64,000 nt of DNA from Tritrichomonas musculus (Eukaryota > Parabasalia > Tritrichomonadida > Tritrichomonadidae), in NCBI GenBank assembly GCA_039105265.1, contig JAPFFF010000011.1, forward strand, positions 2,170,001 through 2,234,000, given 5' to 3'. This document shows positions 10,554 to 22,800 of the stretch, one piece after another. The notes under the pieces were generated by a model. That model was not told the origin of the DNA. It saw only the letters and a program-made list of their open reading frames with translations, and did no database searches. The number at the start of each line of letters is the position of its first letter. The stretch's first letter is position 1. Both the position numbers and the translations under genes were made by a program.

Positions 10554-12929
10554 ATGTCTATTCTTCACCCATTTTGCCTTAATCTTAATGATGTTCGCGC
10601 AATTGTTACAACTCCAGGTCCTTGGAGACTTCCAGAAGATGCACACCAAAAAGCTCAAGACAAAGCTCTTCAATTTAGTGAAACAGATATTCCAGAGCAA
10701 TTCAAAGTATATAATCCAATTCATTATATTGCATTATTAAATGCATCATCATTTTTCCTTGCTCAAAAAGATGAAAAAAATGCTGTTTTTGCACTTTCAA
10801 TTTTGAATCTTGCTAATGCAATCAAGCCAGTTGTTTCAGAAGACCCTAATGTTGTTTTCACAACTGTTTCGAAATTAAATGATGCAGAATTTTCAACCAC
10901 TCTTCTTCAAACTTTACAAGGAAAATTAGATATCAAAGAACCAGAAGCCGCACTCTTTAACAGACCATTTATTACAGCATCATTAGTTCTTATAATTGCT
11001 GCACTCGGTGAAAAAGTTGTTGATTACGCAGCTATTTGCAAGTGTTATGCAGTAGAAGCTAGCATTTCAGCAGAACCAATTGCATCAGATCAATTCACAA
11101 GAGAAAACTCACCCTTATATGTTTCACACGCTGCTCAAAGATTAACTGATATCACTACAAACTCAAAGTTATTGAAGAAAAAGAAAGGAGATGATTCGTT
11201 GAATCAATTACCAGAAGTATTTGCTCCATTCCTTAGTGCAGTTGCTACAGTCAAAACAAGTATTGCTAAACCACTCCACTTTTATAATTTAATATCATTG
11301 AATACAAACTTAAGAAACTTGATTGAAGGAGCAAGACCAGTTTTATCATGCCTTTCAAATGAAGAAGTCGAGATTACATCGCAAAATGTTCTCCTTGTCG
11401 TATTCAATAATGCAATTAAAGTTTTTAACACAGCTAAAGCAAAAGTTGATGAAGATACTGCAAAAGGACGTAAATACTACTTCGGTCTTGTCACAACTTC
11501 ATTTGCCAATGATATCAAATCAAGTGGACCAAACAGCCTTACAAAACTCCCAGAATTTAAGCTCCAGCAAATGAAGAAGGCAATTTGCAAAGAACCAGTT
11601 GGTACTCGTGACTTATTACCAGAGAGCATGCGTATCAGAGAACTTGCTATAAATATTGTTACATCTATTTTCAAGAGGCACGGAGCAGTTACAATAGACA
11701 CACCAGTTTTTGAACTTCGTGAAGTTTTAACAGAAAAATATGGTGAAGAATCAAAACTTATTTACAATCTTGAAGATCAAGGTGGTGAAATTTTGAGCCT
11801 TAGATATGATTTAACCGTTCCATTTGCACGATTTGTTGCAACACACGGAATCAACGCAATTAAGAGATATCAAATTGCCAAAGTTTATCGTAGAGACAAG
11901 CCAGCTATCGAACGTGGTAGATTCAGGGAATTCTATCAATGCGATTTTGATATTGCAGGACCAAGTGGACCCATGATTGCTGATTCTGAAGTCATTTCCA
12001 TCATCCACGAACTCCTTTCATCAATTGGCAAACTCTGCGAATTTGATTTCGTAATTAACGTATCACACAGACAACTCCTTTCAGCAATGACAAACGTTGC
12101 AGGAGTCCCACCCGAAAAATTCAAGACAGTTTGCAGCTCTGTTGATAAACTTGACAAGCAACCATGGGAAGAAGTTCGTAATGAACTTGTTAAAGTAAAA
12201 GGACTTTCCGAACAATCAGCAGATAAACTTTGGGAATATCTTCAACTTGAAGGCCAGCCATTAACTGTTCTCCAAGCATTAAGACAAAAAGAAGAATTTG
12301 TTAAAGTTGCAAAAGCTCCACTCGATGAAATGGAAATTCTCTTCAAGTACTTAACTGCATTAAATGCCATTGACAAAGTTGTCTTTAACATGTCCCTTGC
12401 AAGAGGTCTTGATTATTACACTGGTGTTATTTTAGAAGCAGTTGCAGTAGATGAAAAAACAGATGTTAAAGTTGGATCAATTGCAGGTGGTGGAAGATAT
12501 GATGATCTTATCGGAATGTTCTCAGGAAAGAAGATCCCAGCTGTTGGTGCATCACTTGGTATTGAGAGAGTATTTGCATTAATCGAAAAGAAGATGAAAG
12601 AGAAACCAAGAGAAGTAGATACAAGAGTTATTGTTTGCTCACTTGCACAAGATTATACTGAGGAAAGATTAAAGATCGCTGGTGAATTATGGAAAGAAGG
12701 AATTCCAACTGAATTCAACTATAAAGCTAAACCAGATATCAAAATACAACTTGGTCAGGCTGATAAAATGAAAATCGATTTAGCCATTATCATTGCACCA
12801 GAAGAATTTAATGAAGGTAACGTCAAGATTAAGATTACTTCTAAAAAGGAAGAAATTGTTGTAAAGAGAGAAGAAGTTGTTGGAAAGGTTAAAGAATTGT
12901 TGGCTCAAATAGATGGTAGCTCGAAATAA
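10554..12929 (+). CDS. Histidyl-tRNA synthetase, cytosolic, with long N-terminal extension
   Basis: Class II aminoacyl-tRNA synthetase that charges tRNA-His. I chose the ATG at 10554 (protein MSILHPFCLN, 791 residues); the frame is open a few codons further upstream but has no ATG there. The catalytic core begins near residue 349 (GTRDLLPESMR). Motif 2 is near 445 (YRRDKPAIERGRFREFYQ). The HisRS-specific ARGLDYYTG box is near 615. Motif 3 is GASLGIERV, and a C-terminal anticodon-binding domain follows. The first 345 or so residues are an extension absent from bacterial HisRS. Some eukaryotic HisRS carry an ammonia-lyase-derived N-terminal domain and this could be similar, but that is inference. 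The stop codon overlaps a TAAATAAA run that resembles the trichomonad UAAA polyadenylation signal. The next gene starts 64 bp downstream. Confidence 0.95.
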   Translation: MSILHPFCLNLNDVRAIVTTPGPWRLPEDAHQKAQDKALQFSETDIPEQFKVYNPIHYIALLNASSFFLAQKDEKNAVFALSILNLANAIKPVVSEDPNVVFTTVSKLNDAEFSTTLLQTLQGKLDIKEPEAALFNRPFITASLVLIIAALGEKVVDYAAICKCYAVEASISAEPIASDQFTRENSPLYVSHAAQRLTDITTNSKLLKKKKGDDSLNQLPEVFAPFLSAVATVKTSIAKPLHFYNLISLNTNLRNLIEGARPVLSCLSNEEVEITSQNVLLVVFNNAIKVFNTAKAKVDEDTAKGRKYYFGLVTTSFANDIKSSGPNSLTKLPEFKLQQMKKAICKEPVGTRDLLPESMRIRELAINIVTSIFKRHGAVTIDTPVFELREVLTEKYGEESKLIYNLEDQGGEILSLRYDLTVPFARFVATHGINAIKRYQIAKVYRRDKPAIERGRFREFYQCDFDIAGPSGPMIADSEVISIIHELLSSIGKLCEFDFVINVSHRQLLSAMTNVAGVPPEKFKTVCSSVDKLDKQPWEEVRNELVKVKGLSEQSADKLWEYLQLEGQPLTVLQALRQKEEFVKVAKAPLDEMEILFKYLTALNAIDKVVFNMSLARGLDYYTGVILEAVAVDEKTDVKVGSIAGGGRYDDLIGMFSGKKIPAVGASLGIERVFALIEKKMKEKPREVDTRVIVCSLAQDYTEERLKIAGELWKEGIPTEFNYKAKPDIKIQLGQADKMKIDLAIIIAPEEFNEGNVKIKITSKKEEIVVKREEVVGKVKELLAQIDGSSK

Positions 12930-12970
12930 ATAAATATTAAATTTTCTTATATTATTTTTTTTTCTTTTCA

Positions 12971-12990
12971 ATCGTTTTTTATCGTTTTTT
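12971..12990 (-). promoter_or_regulatory. Two AACGAT-type motifs just upstream of the Rab gene
   Basis: A perfect 10-bp direct repeat (atcgtttttt twice), which on the minus strand reads AACGAT twice. AACGAT matches the M3 core-promoter motif described in Trichomonas vaginalis, which binds a Myb-like factor. It sits 3-23 bp before the Rab ATG in the short gap after HisRS. The orientation and closeness to the start codon are unusual, so this is only a candidate. Confidence 0.4.
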
Positions 12991-12993
12991 CAA

Positions 12994-13602
12994 ATGTCTG
13001 AAAATAGTAATGGTGATTTAATAGTTAAAGTTGTTTTAATTGGTTCTTCTATGGTTGGTAAAACTTCTATAGTATCGCGAATTATGAAAAACGAATTTAC
13101 AGATCAACCTCCAACAGTTGGGGTTTCATTTGTTACACATTTTATTTACTTGAATAATCATAGTCAAGTTCGATTACAAATATGGGATACTGCTGGTGAT
13201 GAAAGATTTAAAGCTGTTACTCCTATGTATTATAAAGATTGTAATGTTGCAATGATTGTTTACGCTATCAATGATCATAATTCTTTTGAAGCAGTTAAAG
13301 AATGGATTTCAAATGTACTCTTGCATTCAGAAGTAGAGCCTTTATTATTTATTGTTGGAAACAAGATTGATCTTGAATCCAACCAAGTATCAATTGAAGA
13401 AGAAGCAAAACTAGAAAAAGATTACCCCAATGCAATTTTATACAAAGTAAGTGCAAAAGAAAGCATTGGAGTTTTTGAATTATTTGACTTAATTGCAGAA
13501 AAAGCTGTTGAAACAAATCATATTAGAATTATTGACCAGAGCTCAGTTAGTATTCCAAAAGATAATGAAAATAAAAATGAAACAAGTCCAGGTTGCTGTT
13601 AA
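12994..13602 (+). CDS. Rab-family small GTPase with substituted switch II glutamine
   Basis: 202 residues, normal Rab length. P-loop GSSMVGKTS (residues 17-25), switch I threonine in PTVGVSF, switch II WDTAGDERF, GNKIDL for guanine binding, VSAKES, and a C-terminal GCC that fits double geranylgeranylation. Rabs recruit effectors to membranes and direct vesicle traffic. The core looks closest to Rab5/Rab21-type proteins, but I cannot fix the subfamily. Odd point: residue 69, the position of Ras Gln61, is Asp instead of Gln (codon at 13198-13200). This is expected to lower intrinsic GTP hydrolysis or reflect a different catalytic set-up. Same strand as HisRS, 64 bp apart, but probably transcribed separately. 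Confidence 0.93.
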   Translation: MSENSNGDLIVKVVLIGSSMVGKTSIVSRIMKNEFTDQPPTVGVSFVTHFIYLNNHSQVRLQIWDTAGDERFKAVTPMYYKDCNVAMIVYAINDHNSFEAVKEWISNVLLHSEVEPLLFIVGNKIDLESNQVSIEEEAKLEKDYPNAILYKVSAKESIGVFELFDLIAEKAVETNHIRIIDQSSVSIPKDNENKNETSPGCC

Positions 13603-13897
13603 TTGAAAAGTCATAATATTTTTCATGATCATGAAAAATGTATTTTCCAATTTATGTTTTTAATATATGCGTTTATCTATTTCACTAATTACACCTCTTA
13701 ATTTATTAGTGCGAAATAATGATCTTTTTTATCAACTATATTTCAAATTATCAGACTTATTTATTATAGAATTAAAATGCATTTGAATGAATATTAATAA
13801 TAAACATAGTATAGAGAGTATTTTTTTTGAAATCATTCAGAAAAAAATATTTTTTATTTTCTATTTGAAATTTTGATTATATAAAATAGTTTATATT

Positions 13898-16800
13898 ATG
13901 AGTCAAAATCAGCAAGAAGATGATAAATATACGCTTTGGAAAAACAGTATAAATGCGTCATTCAACAAAGGCAGCATTCCATTAGACGAACTATTGTCAG
14001 CAACTAACTCGTTATTCAAATATAAACATCTTCAATCCCCTTATGAAAATGGAACTGAAGATTTCTTGAATACATATTTACCATACATTGTTTCTGTTGT
14101 TCTTAATTGTACAGTTAAAACTGAAAAGATTGGAAATATTGTTAAATCTTTTTTAGCTAACGTTGTTAAACTTGTGATTTTATTCATTGATTATAATGAA
14201 TATAATAAAGAAAATTCGTCATTTCCAATTCATAAAATTTGGACGTTCTATAACAGTATTCAAATCATTTTCACTCAAAGAAATTCTAATTTTTACCAAT
14301 GCTATCAAAAAATAACATCAGAACATCCAATTGATGGATTCAAAAGCAAAATTGATTCAAGCTTTTTTACAAGAATTCATAATTTTTTCACAAACTTAAT
14401 TGTTCAAAATCAAGATTATGCTAGAGCTAAAGCAAATGGTAATAATGATGATCCAACCAATAATATTCATGATATTCATGCGGATGATGGCTTACAGAGA
14501 ATACATTCATCTTTATCATTAATTATTTCTTTTGACTTTAGTTACCGTTTTACAAATGAAGTGATTGTAGCAAGAAATCAAGCAATTCAGACCATTTTAA
14601 AATATTTCTTTTGTTTATTTGCGCCTGTTCAACCTGAATCTAAAGAATCCAAATCAAATAATGAAAGCAATTCATTTTTAATAAATCTTCGAACACTTGA
14701 CGACAAACTTTTTGAATCAATTTTAAAATTATTCAAATCTGTATGTGTAAAAGAGTTGAAAGAAGAATTTATTCATGATGAATTATATATTTGTACATTA
14801 ATCGCAAACTGCCAGTTTTTAAACAAGCAATTTTTTGCTTTCAAACTAATTAAAGAAATTTTATCATCATCATTAACTGATGTTAAAGAATGTCAAATTT
14901 TGTCAGATTTACAATTTATTGATCAAATATTAAAAAGAAATGATTTGCATGAAGAACTTGTCAAATATTTTTCAGAAATATTTATAAGAATGATGCGCAA
15001 CAAATTAATTAAAAAAACTGAACATATTAAATTATATTGGAATCTTGTGGTAATCAAGCAGCATTCTTCAACAATAGGTCCATTTTTAAGTGGTCTTGAA
15101 TCCATAATAGTAGCAACAACAACAGGCATTGTCAATCAAGAGAAAGACTCAAAAAAGAATTCTGGCAACCAAAGAATCTTTGATGAAGAAATGACAGATG
15201 CTTTGATTGAGACAATCATTGAAAAAAATGTTTTTCCGATTGAAGTAATTCAATTTTTAGGGAAAGGAATTCTTATCTTAAATCCAAAACAAAAAAGACT
15301 TCTATTTGATACCTTAAATAGTATTTACTTCAAAATGATTTCAAATGAAAATGACGATAAAATGGCCGAAGCTAAAAGTAATGAAAACATCAATACAGAT
15401 AATGAATCTCAAAATCTCAAAACTATTGAGAAAAAAAGTAGTTCTCTGTATTCTGAGCAAAATGATTATATAAATAAACTATTGAAAGCATTAAGCATTC
15501 TTATTCCTGATGAATCAGATGATATTGAAGAAAAATGTCTTCAATTCATTCAAAATCATGAATCAGCTCATTATAATTATGCGATATCTCTTCTCCAAGC
15601 GTCTGTTACGAACAACAAAATAAATTCTGAAAAAGCTGATACATATTTAAATTTAATGCTTGATTCAATGGCAACAACTGTTTTATTTGATATTTCACAA
15701 TATTTTCAACTTCTTATAATTATTATACTTAGACTTAGTAAACTTCATAAAAAGCAATTTAAAAAAATCACAGACATTACCAAGTCCATTTTAGAAACAA
15801 ATTCAAAGCAATTTTGTGATTTTTACCATAATCTAATTGAAAAAACATCAAAGAAGCAGTTACTTACAAGCAAAATGATAGAATCGCTTTTCCAAGATAC
15901 ATGTACATTATGCGAAGAGAAATCACTTTTTAATGAAGATATAATGAACTTTCTATTATATATTTATCAAAAACTGGATTCAAAAGCAAGTCTTGATAGC
16001 GAAAATCAAAATATTAAATTCATATGGAATCTACTATTTAAAACCGGAAGTGAATTCGTATCCTCATTTTTGCTTTCAATTTATAAGGAATCAAAATCAG
16101 AAGCAGCTATCAATGATTTTATTGGTCAATGCATTCAACACATTGATAATATTGGTGCAATTAAATCAATTTTAAATATGATAGATTCTTTTGGAAAAGA
16201 TGAAAAAGTACTTTCATCAAAAGAAACTGACATTTTTAAAACGCCAAATTTATATATTTGCGAAGAAGATGATTTTTGTTCCATTAATTTTTCGGGCGCA
16301 ATTAACGTGAAAGTAAAAATGCACTTTGATTCTTCATACGACGATGTTTGTAGAAAAGCTGCTATTTTTTTGAGCACTGAAAGCGATGACGTTGCATTAT
16401 ATAATCAAACAACTGGCAAAATTATTAATCGAGGCAATTTTGAAATTCAAAATGGAATGATTTATCGTGTTAAAAAACTTAATTTACAGAAAAATGTCAC
16501 AAAGAACAAGAAAGTAGAGCCGCAAGTAACTTTTGTCAAAGAAAAAAATAAAGATGTTGAAGAAAAAAAGAAAGAAATTATAAATTTGCCATCAAAAATT
16601 ATAATTGAAAATAAAGAATACTCACAAGCACTTTTCAATGCTTTACAGTCTGATAATGATTTACAAGCTTTGACAGCTTACAGAATTTTGAATAAAATTC
16701 CTCCATTACAAGAATCAATATGTCCAATTCTCTGTCTAAATACTAGAAAACAAGGTAACGATTCACTAGAAGATAATAATGAAAATAATGAAGATAATAA

Positions 16801-19800
16801 AGAATCCCAAGAAAGTATAGAAAACGACAAAAATATTGAAAATACTAAAAATAATGAAGAAAATGATAAAAGTAGTGAAGAAAGCAAAGAAACTGATGAA
16901 AATGATAATGATAATAATAACAATAAAGAAAAAGATGATGATGAAAATAAAAAAGTTGATGAAAGAAATAAAGAGGATGAAAATAAAAAAGAGGATGAAA
17001 TTTATGATTATAAAAATTTGAAGCCAGATTGGTCACAATCACTTAATAAAGCTCACAAATATCTTTTCTTATATCAGTCAAACACAATTGGTAATGTTTT
17101 GAAGTATCAATTTGATTCAGAATGGATTGAATTTTACTTTGAAACTGGTGGAGCTCTTGAATACATGAAAGCAGCATTATCTACTGAAACAAAAGAGAAC
17201 TTCAAGCTCAATGAGCGAGATTTGCTTACAATTTGGCATGTTGCCTCTCTAATCTGCCATCAACATCAATGGAAAGATATGATTAATGGCGTCTCTTCAT
17301 GTTTCAACAAGGAAGAATTTATTTCTCAAATAATGAATCTTTCAAATGATACGCAAATCAGTTTAAGTATCTTTTTGCTTCAGTCAATTTTGATTAATTC
17401 TGATATTTCTAATTTTTTCAAAAACGATGAAAACAAATTCAAATTACTGATTAAAACAATGATATTTGATGAAAATGTTAAAATTCGAAAATCAATTAAA
17501 AACTTGATTTCTTCAGTAATGGACTCATCTAAATCAATTGATGGCTTGTATGAAAAACAAGAAATATTTTTCACTGATTTACTTGATGATGCAATTAAGA
17601 ATGAAAAATCTTGCAATTCATTTTTCTCATTAATGCAAAAATTTTCAACTGAACCAAAATATCCATTAAAAATATGGAAAGCTACAATAAAGCTTCTTTT
17701 TGAGAAATTCACAATTCCTGATTCAGAAAATTATATTGAAAAACTCACGTATAAAATGCCAACAACTGATTTAGCGATCTCATTAATTATTATTTTAGCA
17801 AATATAGCATTTTATCATTCGAATAAAATTAATGACAAAAAAGAAGAACTTCCTGATCAAGAGCAATTGCTTACATTTATTCTCAATAATGTTCTTTTTA
17901 ATGGAATTAAATACTTCAAACTATGCAAACAAATTTTTGATTTAATTTCATTCATACTTAAAAATAATCCGCCATTAAATAAAACTGTAATGCAAAAGAT
18001 TAAAGACAATCAAGAACAAATGCGCCAACTTTTGAATCCGAATTCTAATTCTGATGATTTTTCAAATTATAAAAAAGAAGATAGTTACTCATTCACGAGG
18101 CTTAACTTTTTATCCACTAATAACAAGTATCGTGGTATTCGAAATTTGGGTGCTACATGTTATATAAACTCCACGATTCAGCAACTTTATTCAATTAATG
18201 AAATGAAGAAAATTGTTCTTGATGAAAAATACTCAACTGATGAATGGACAGGCAACTTACAGCTTGCATTTGCGCAACTTTTGTTGTATCCGTCATCATA
18301 TGTTGACATATCACCTTTTGTTCAGCACTGGAATGGCTGGGATGGGAAGCCAATTAATCCACGTGAGCAGCAAGATGCAGTTGAGTTCCTTCAAATGTTA
18401 TTTGGAAGGATGGAAGAAAAGATGCCGTCATTTAAGTCACTTTTTGAAGGTACTTTTCAGTATCATTTCAAAAGTTGTGACAGTAACATTGCATATGAGA
18501 ATGACACTTTTGATAACTTCACAATGCTTTCATTAGAAGTTAAAGGAATGAATTGCATTGAAGATAGTTTTCGTATGTTCGTTGAACCAGAAGTCTTCAA
18601 TGATTACAAAGTTGATGATTTCAACGGATTTTCTGGAAAAATTGACGTCGAAAAATATTCAATGATTAAGAAAGCTCCAGAAATACTCATAATTCAATTA
18701 AAGCGCTTTGAATATAATTTATCAACTTGTCAAAGAGAGAAGCTAAATTCAAAGTACATGTTCGATTATGAAATCGATCTGGCTCCAATAATGATCGATA
18801 AAGAAGAGCCCGTTATTTATGAGCTCTTTGGTATTCAAATGCATTCTGGATTCGCTACTGGCGGCCATTACTTCTCATACATAAAGTACCCAAATAGTAG
18901 CGATGACGAAGATGGCTCTGATTATTGTTGGATGAAATTTAATGACGTCTCAGTAACAGTCGTCGACCAGTCAACTTTGATTGATAGATGTTGCGGTGGA
19001 AACAGAGTTATTGAATCATCGGACGATGGAAACAGCAATGGTGGAAACATTGCTACAAAAGTCTTTGAAAACTCAAGTAATGCTTACTTGCTTTATTATA
19101 GGAGAAAGAATAGCGATAATAGCAAGATTAATAATAATATTAAATCTGTCATTGACAATATTGATCAAGATCTTGTTACAAATCTTTCAAAGGATATTAA
19201 AAAGCTCATTTTTTCAAATATTTTCTCATCTGAGTTGTTCAGTGATTTCATAGTAAATCATATTGCTAATGTTGATGAGAAGGGTGAAATTTTGTACGAT
19301 TTGATCATTTCTTCATTTAAGAAGGCTAGTGAAATTAGCAAAAATCGCTTTTATTCAAATGACAATCAAAATAAAGAAACAGATAATTTGGTTAAAGTTG
19401 CAATTAATATAATGAACTCACAATTCGAGTCTAAAAATCGTTCTAAAGATAAAAGTACTGAAGCGAGTGATTTAGAAGGTTCTTCATTTGCTGATTACAT
19501 TTTAAGTCGAAATGATGATATTATATATTACCTTTTAATAGAAGAGAGTCCTCAAGTTAGAAAATTATTCTTAAAATTGCTTGAAAAAGCTATCGAGACC
19601 TCAAATTTATCAGCACGTGTTGTTCTTGTTGCTCTCTATGAATCAAAGATAACTGATGTCACATTTTGTAATACTTATTTACACAAGAGTTGGGAACATT
19701 TTGATACCTTTTTCCAAACATTTTTGGTATTTGAAAGTTGTGGTTATATTACTGGTGAATGGGCCAATATTTTTGCTTCATTTCTTTTTGAGTCATTTAT

Positions 19801-22800
19801 TCCATATTGTGAAAGCAATGGCAAAGAATCCATTTATGCAAACATTGATTTAAGTAGCTTTTTCACTATTTTCATGGAATGCCAAAAAATACAAAATCAA
19901 AAATTATTGCTTTCAAAATCATCCAAAGTGGTCAAAACCGTTAAATCTAAATCATCTTCGGTAACAGCAACTATGTCAGTCATTAAATCTGCACGAAATA
20001 TTGATAAAGCGTTTGTTGAAAACTTTTTGCTTTCAACCAAGCATCTTCATTCATTTATCATGTTTTTATTGGAATATCCATCATTTGATATTTCAAACAC
20101 TATAAATTTGAGGACATTTGATGTTGATCAGTATAGTACAATGATGCTTGCCAGATATTTTGTCTTGTCAATTTGGTTCATTGAAAAATTGACGGAAAAA
20201 TTATCAAATTTCATTTCTAATTCTAAAGATAAGAACAAGATTAAAGATAAAGACATGGAAAAAGCTCGAAAACTCTATCAAAGTGAATTAATTAACAAAA
20301 GAAATGATGCAATTAAATTGAATAAAATGATTTGTGATAATATTACAAATTCTAGAAGATCAGAAAAGAGAGTTACAGGATTTTTGAGCACTTTAACAAC
20401 TCTTATTACTTTTTCACCTGATTCATCAATATCAATGAAATCAACTCTTGAATTTCATACCTCATTTGTTCATACTTTAAAGCAATCATCATTCTATTCA
20501 GCAATTAATTCGTTAATTGGAACATATTCAACCTCTCCTATTCTCACTAAATTCATTGCATCTGAAATACCTATATATCGCTCGCTTGTTTACCAATTTA
20601 TTAAGAAGCTTATTAAAAATGTAGAAAATAGTAATGGATTCATTTTAAATGACAACAAAAAATCAACTCCGCAATCTTATATTGGTCCAAAAGAATGTGA
20701 AGAGTTATTTAGGACAATCTTCAGTAAAAATGATGTTATTGTCGCTCTAATTACCAAAGATATCAAAAAATACAATAAAGAAGAATTTCCATCCATTAAT
20801 CCATCAACAGATTATTATGAAATTTTAACAAAATTAGTTAAAATTGGTAACTTCAAGCACAAACTTGTATTTTATGAAGTTTCTAAGTCGTTAATTTCAA
20901 CAATGAAAAGTTTTGGTCAACTGAATAGAAAACAACCATTAATTGACTGTTTCAACTTCATTTTCGAATCGGTTGGAGTTGAATATGTTGAAATGTTCTT
21001 TACACCGATCTCCAACTTTTCCAATGCCAATGAACAGACGATAGAAGCTGCCAGAGTAACTTCATATCGCGACTTTCTACATTCATTTGATAAATTCAAA
21101 GGCCACAATGAATACAACAATAAAAACGCCACAACTACAAATAGTACTACTGCTACTGCTAATAATAATAATGGTTTTAATTATGGATATTCAAAATATG
21201 TTAGTAAAGACACAGATAGAGAAGAATCTTATCTGGATGATGATGATGGTTCTGAATATGAAGAGAATAGTTATAGTGATGACTTTGCCACTTTCAATTC
21301 AGATAATGGAACAAATTGCAACAGTTTGAGAGGAATCACAACAAGAGTCATTTCTTTCATTCCTTCTTATGGCTACGACATGTTCTTTGATTCCAAATTT
21401 TTCAAGGCAGTTGCAGGTACTCAATACATTGAAAACAAAATGTATCCGACATCTGGTTCTGCCTTTACCAATTTTATTATGCTTCATCTGAATCACAACA
21501 ATGTATCCAATATAGTTAAAGCTTTATTCAAACCAAAGATAATTGAATATTATCTGAAAAATTTCTCAAAACCGTTTTTTGTCCTCATTAATAAAATCTT
21601 GCAGCATTTCCCAAGATTTTCCTCGCCATTCTTTGTTGAATCGAAACTATTTTCATCAATACTAAATCGGATTCAGCAATTAGCATCTAGGCATACTAAA
21701 TCTGACTCATCGGTTGTTTCTCTTCTTTCGAAGACAATGAGTATCATCATTTTCTCAGCCCTTTCTTCTAAGTCGCTCATTTTCTACAATATGAAATATA
21801 ATAAGAAAAAGTCAAAGACCGAAGATGATTCTGTTTTGAGTGAAAAATACAACCAAATGAGAATAAATCAGAACCATCTTCAAAATCAAACCTTGTTGAG
21901 TTTGAAAGACGTTTATAAAGCTGCCTTAATTGAAAATGGAAACGGTTTATCTTACTTACTTGCAGCAATGGCATTTTTATCTGAAAAATCGATTAAAAAA
22001 GTTTTTCGTTATTTTTCACAAAATAACAAATCTTTCATTAATAGTGTTCCTAAAAATGCAAGAAAAGGTGCTGCTTTTGCTGTTTCAAGGGTTTGTTATA
22101 GAATGTTCTATTGTTCACTATTTCGATTTCTTTCAATATATTGTGCAAACCTTTCAAATGTTCAATTTATTTCTTCTAAATCAAAATCTTATTCTCCAAA
22201 TTCATCTAATTCGGCTTTATTGTTCAATTCGATTAAAGAAAATGTAGATAAGATTAAGATGAGCAAATTAATTAAAGAAGATGTTCCATTTCAACAATCT
22301 TCAACTTTTGAGATATTTGATGATGATTTTTATAGCAATGCGAATAATAAAAAGAATTTGTCAGTTATTAATCCATTAATTAAAATAATTGATGAAATAA
22401 ACGCAACTCTCGATTCAAATATATTTGATGTTGAAAATATAGGAAATAATTTAGTAGATAGTCTTTATATGATGCTTTCTTTGTTAAATTTGGTCGCTGA
22501 ATCAATGATATCAGTTTTTGAAAAGAATATTAAGCCATTGAAAACAAGTCCAGAACCAAATTCAACACAACAAAATAACGCATCTTTCTATATCAAGCAA
22601 ACGAATAAATTTATTTCTTTGATATTTACATATGAAGAAAGTCAAAATCAAACTAAAAAACTTTCATTAAATGATTTGATTATTCCAGCCATTGATAAAA
22701 TATATTCCAAATCAGCTGAAATTAATAACGATCAAATTTTTGTTGGATTTTTCTTCAAAGTTGTCGATTTGACTTTAACCGGAAATGAAGGAAAATTGAC

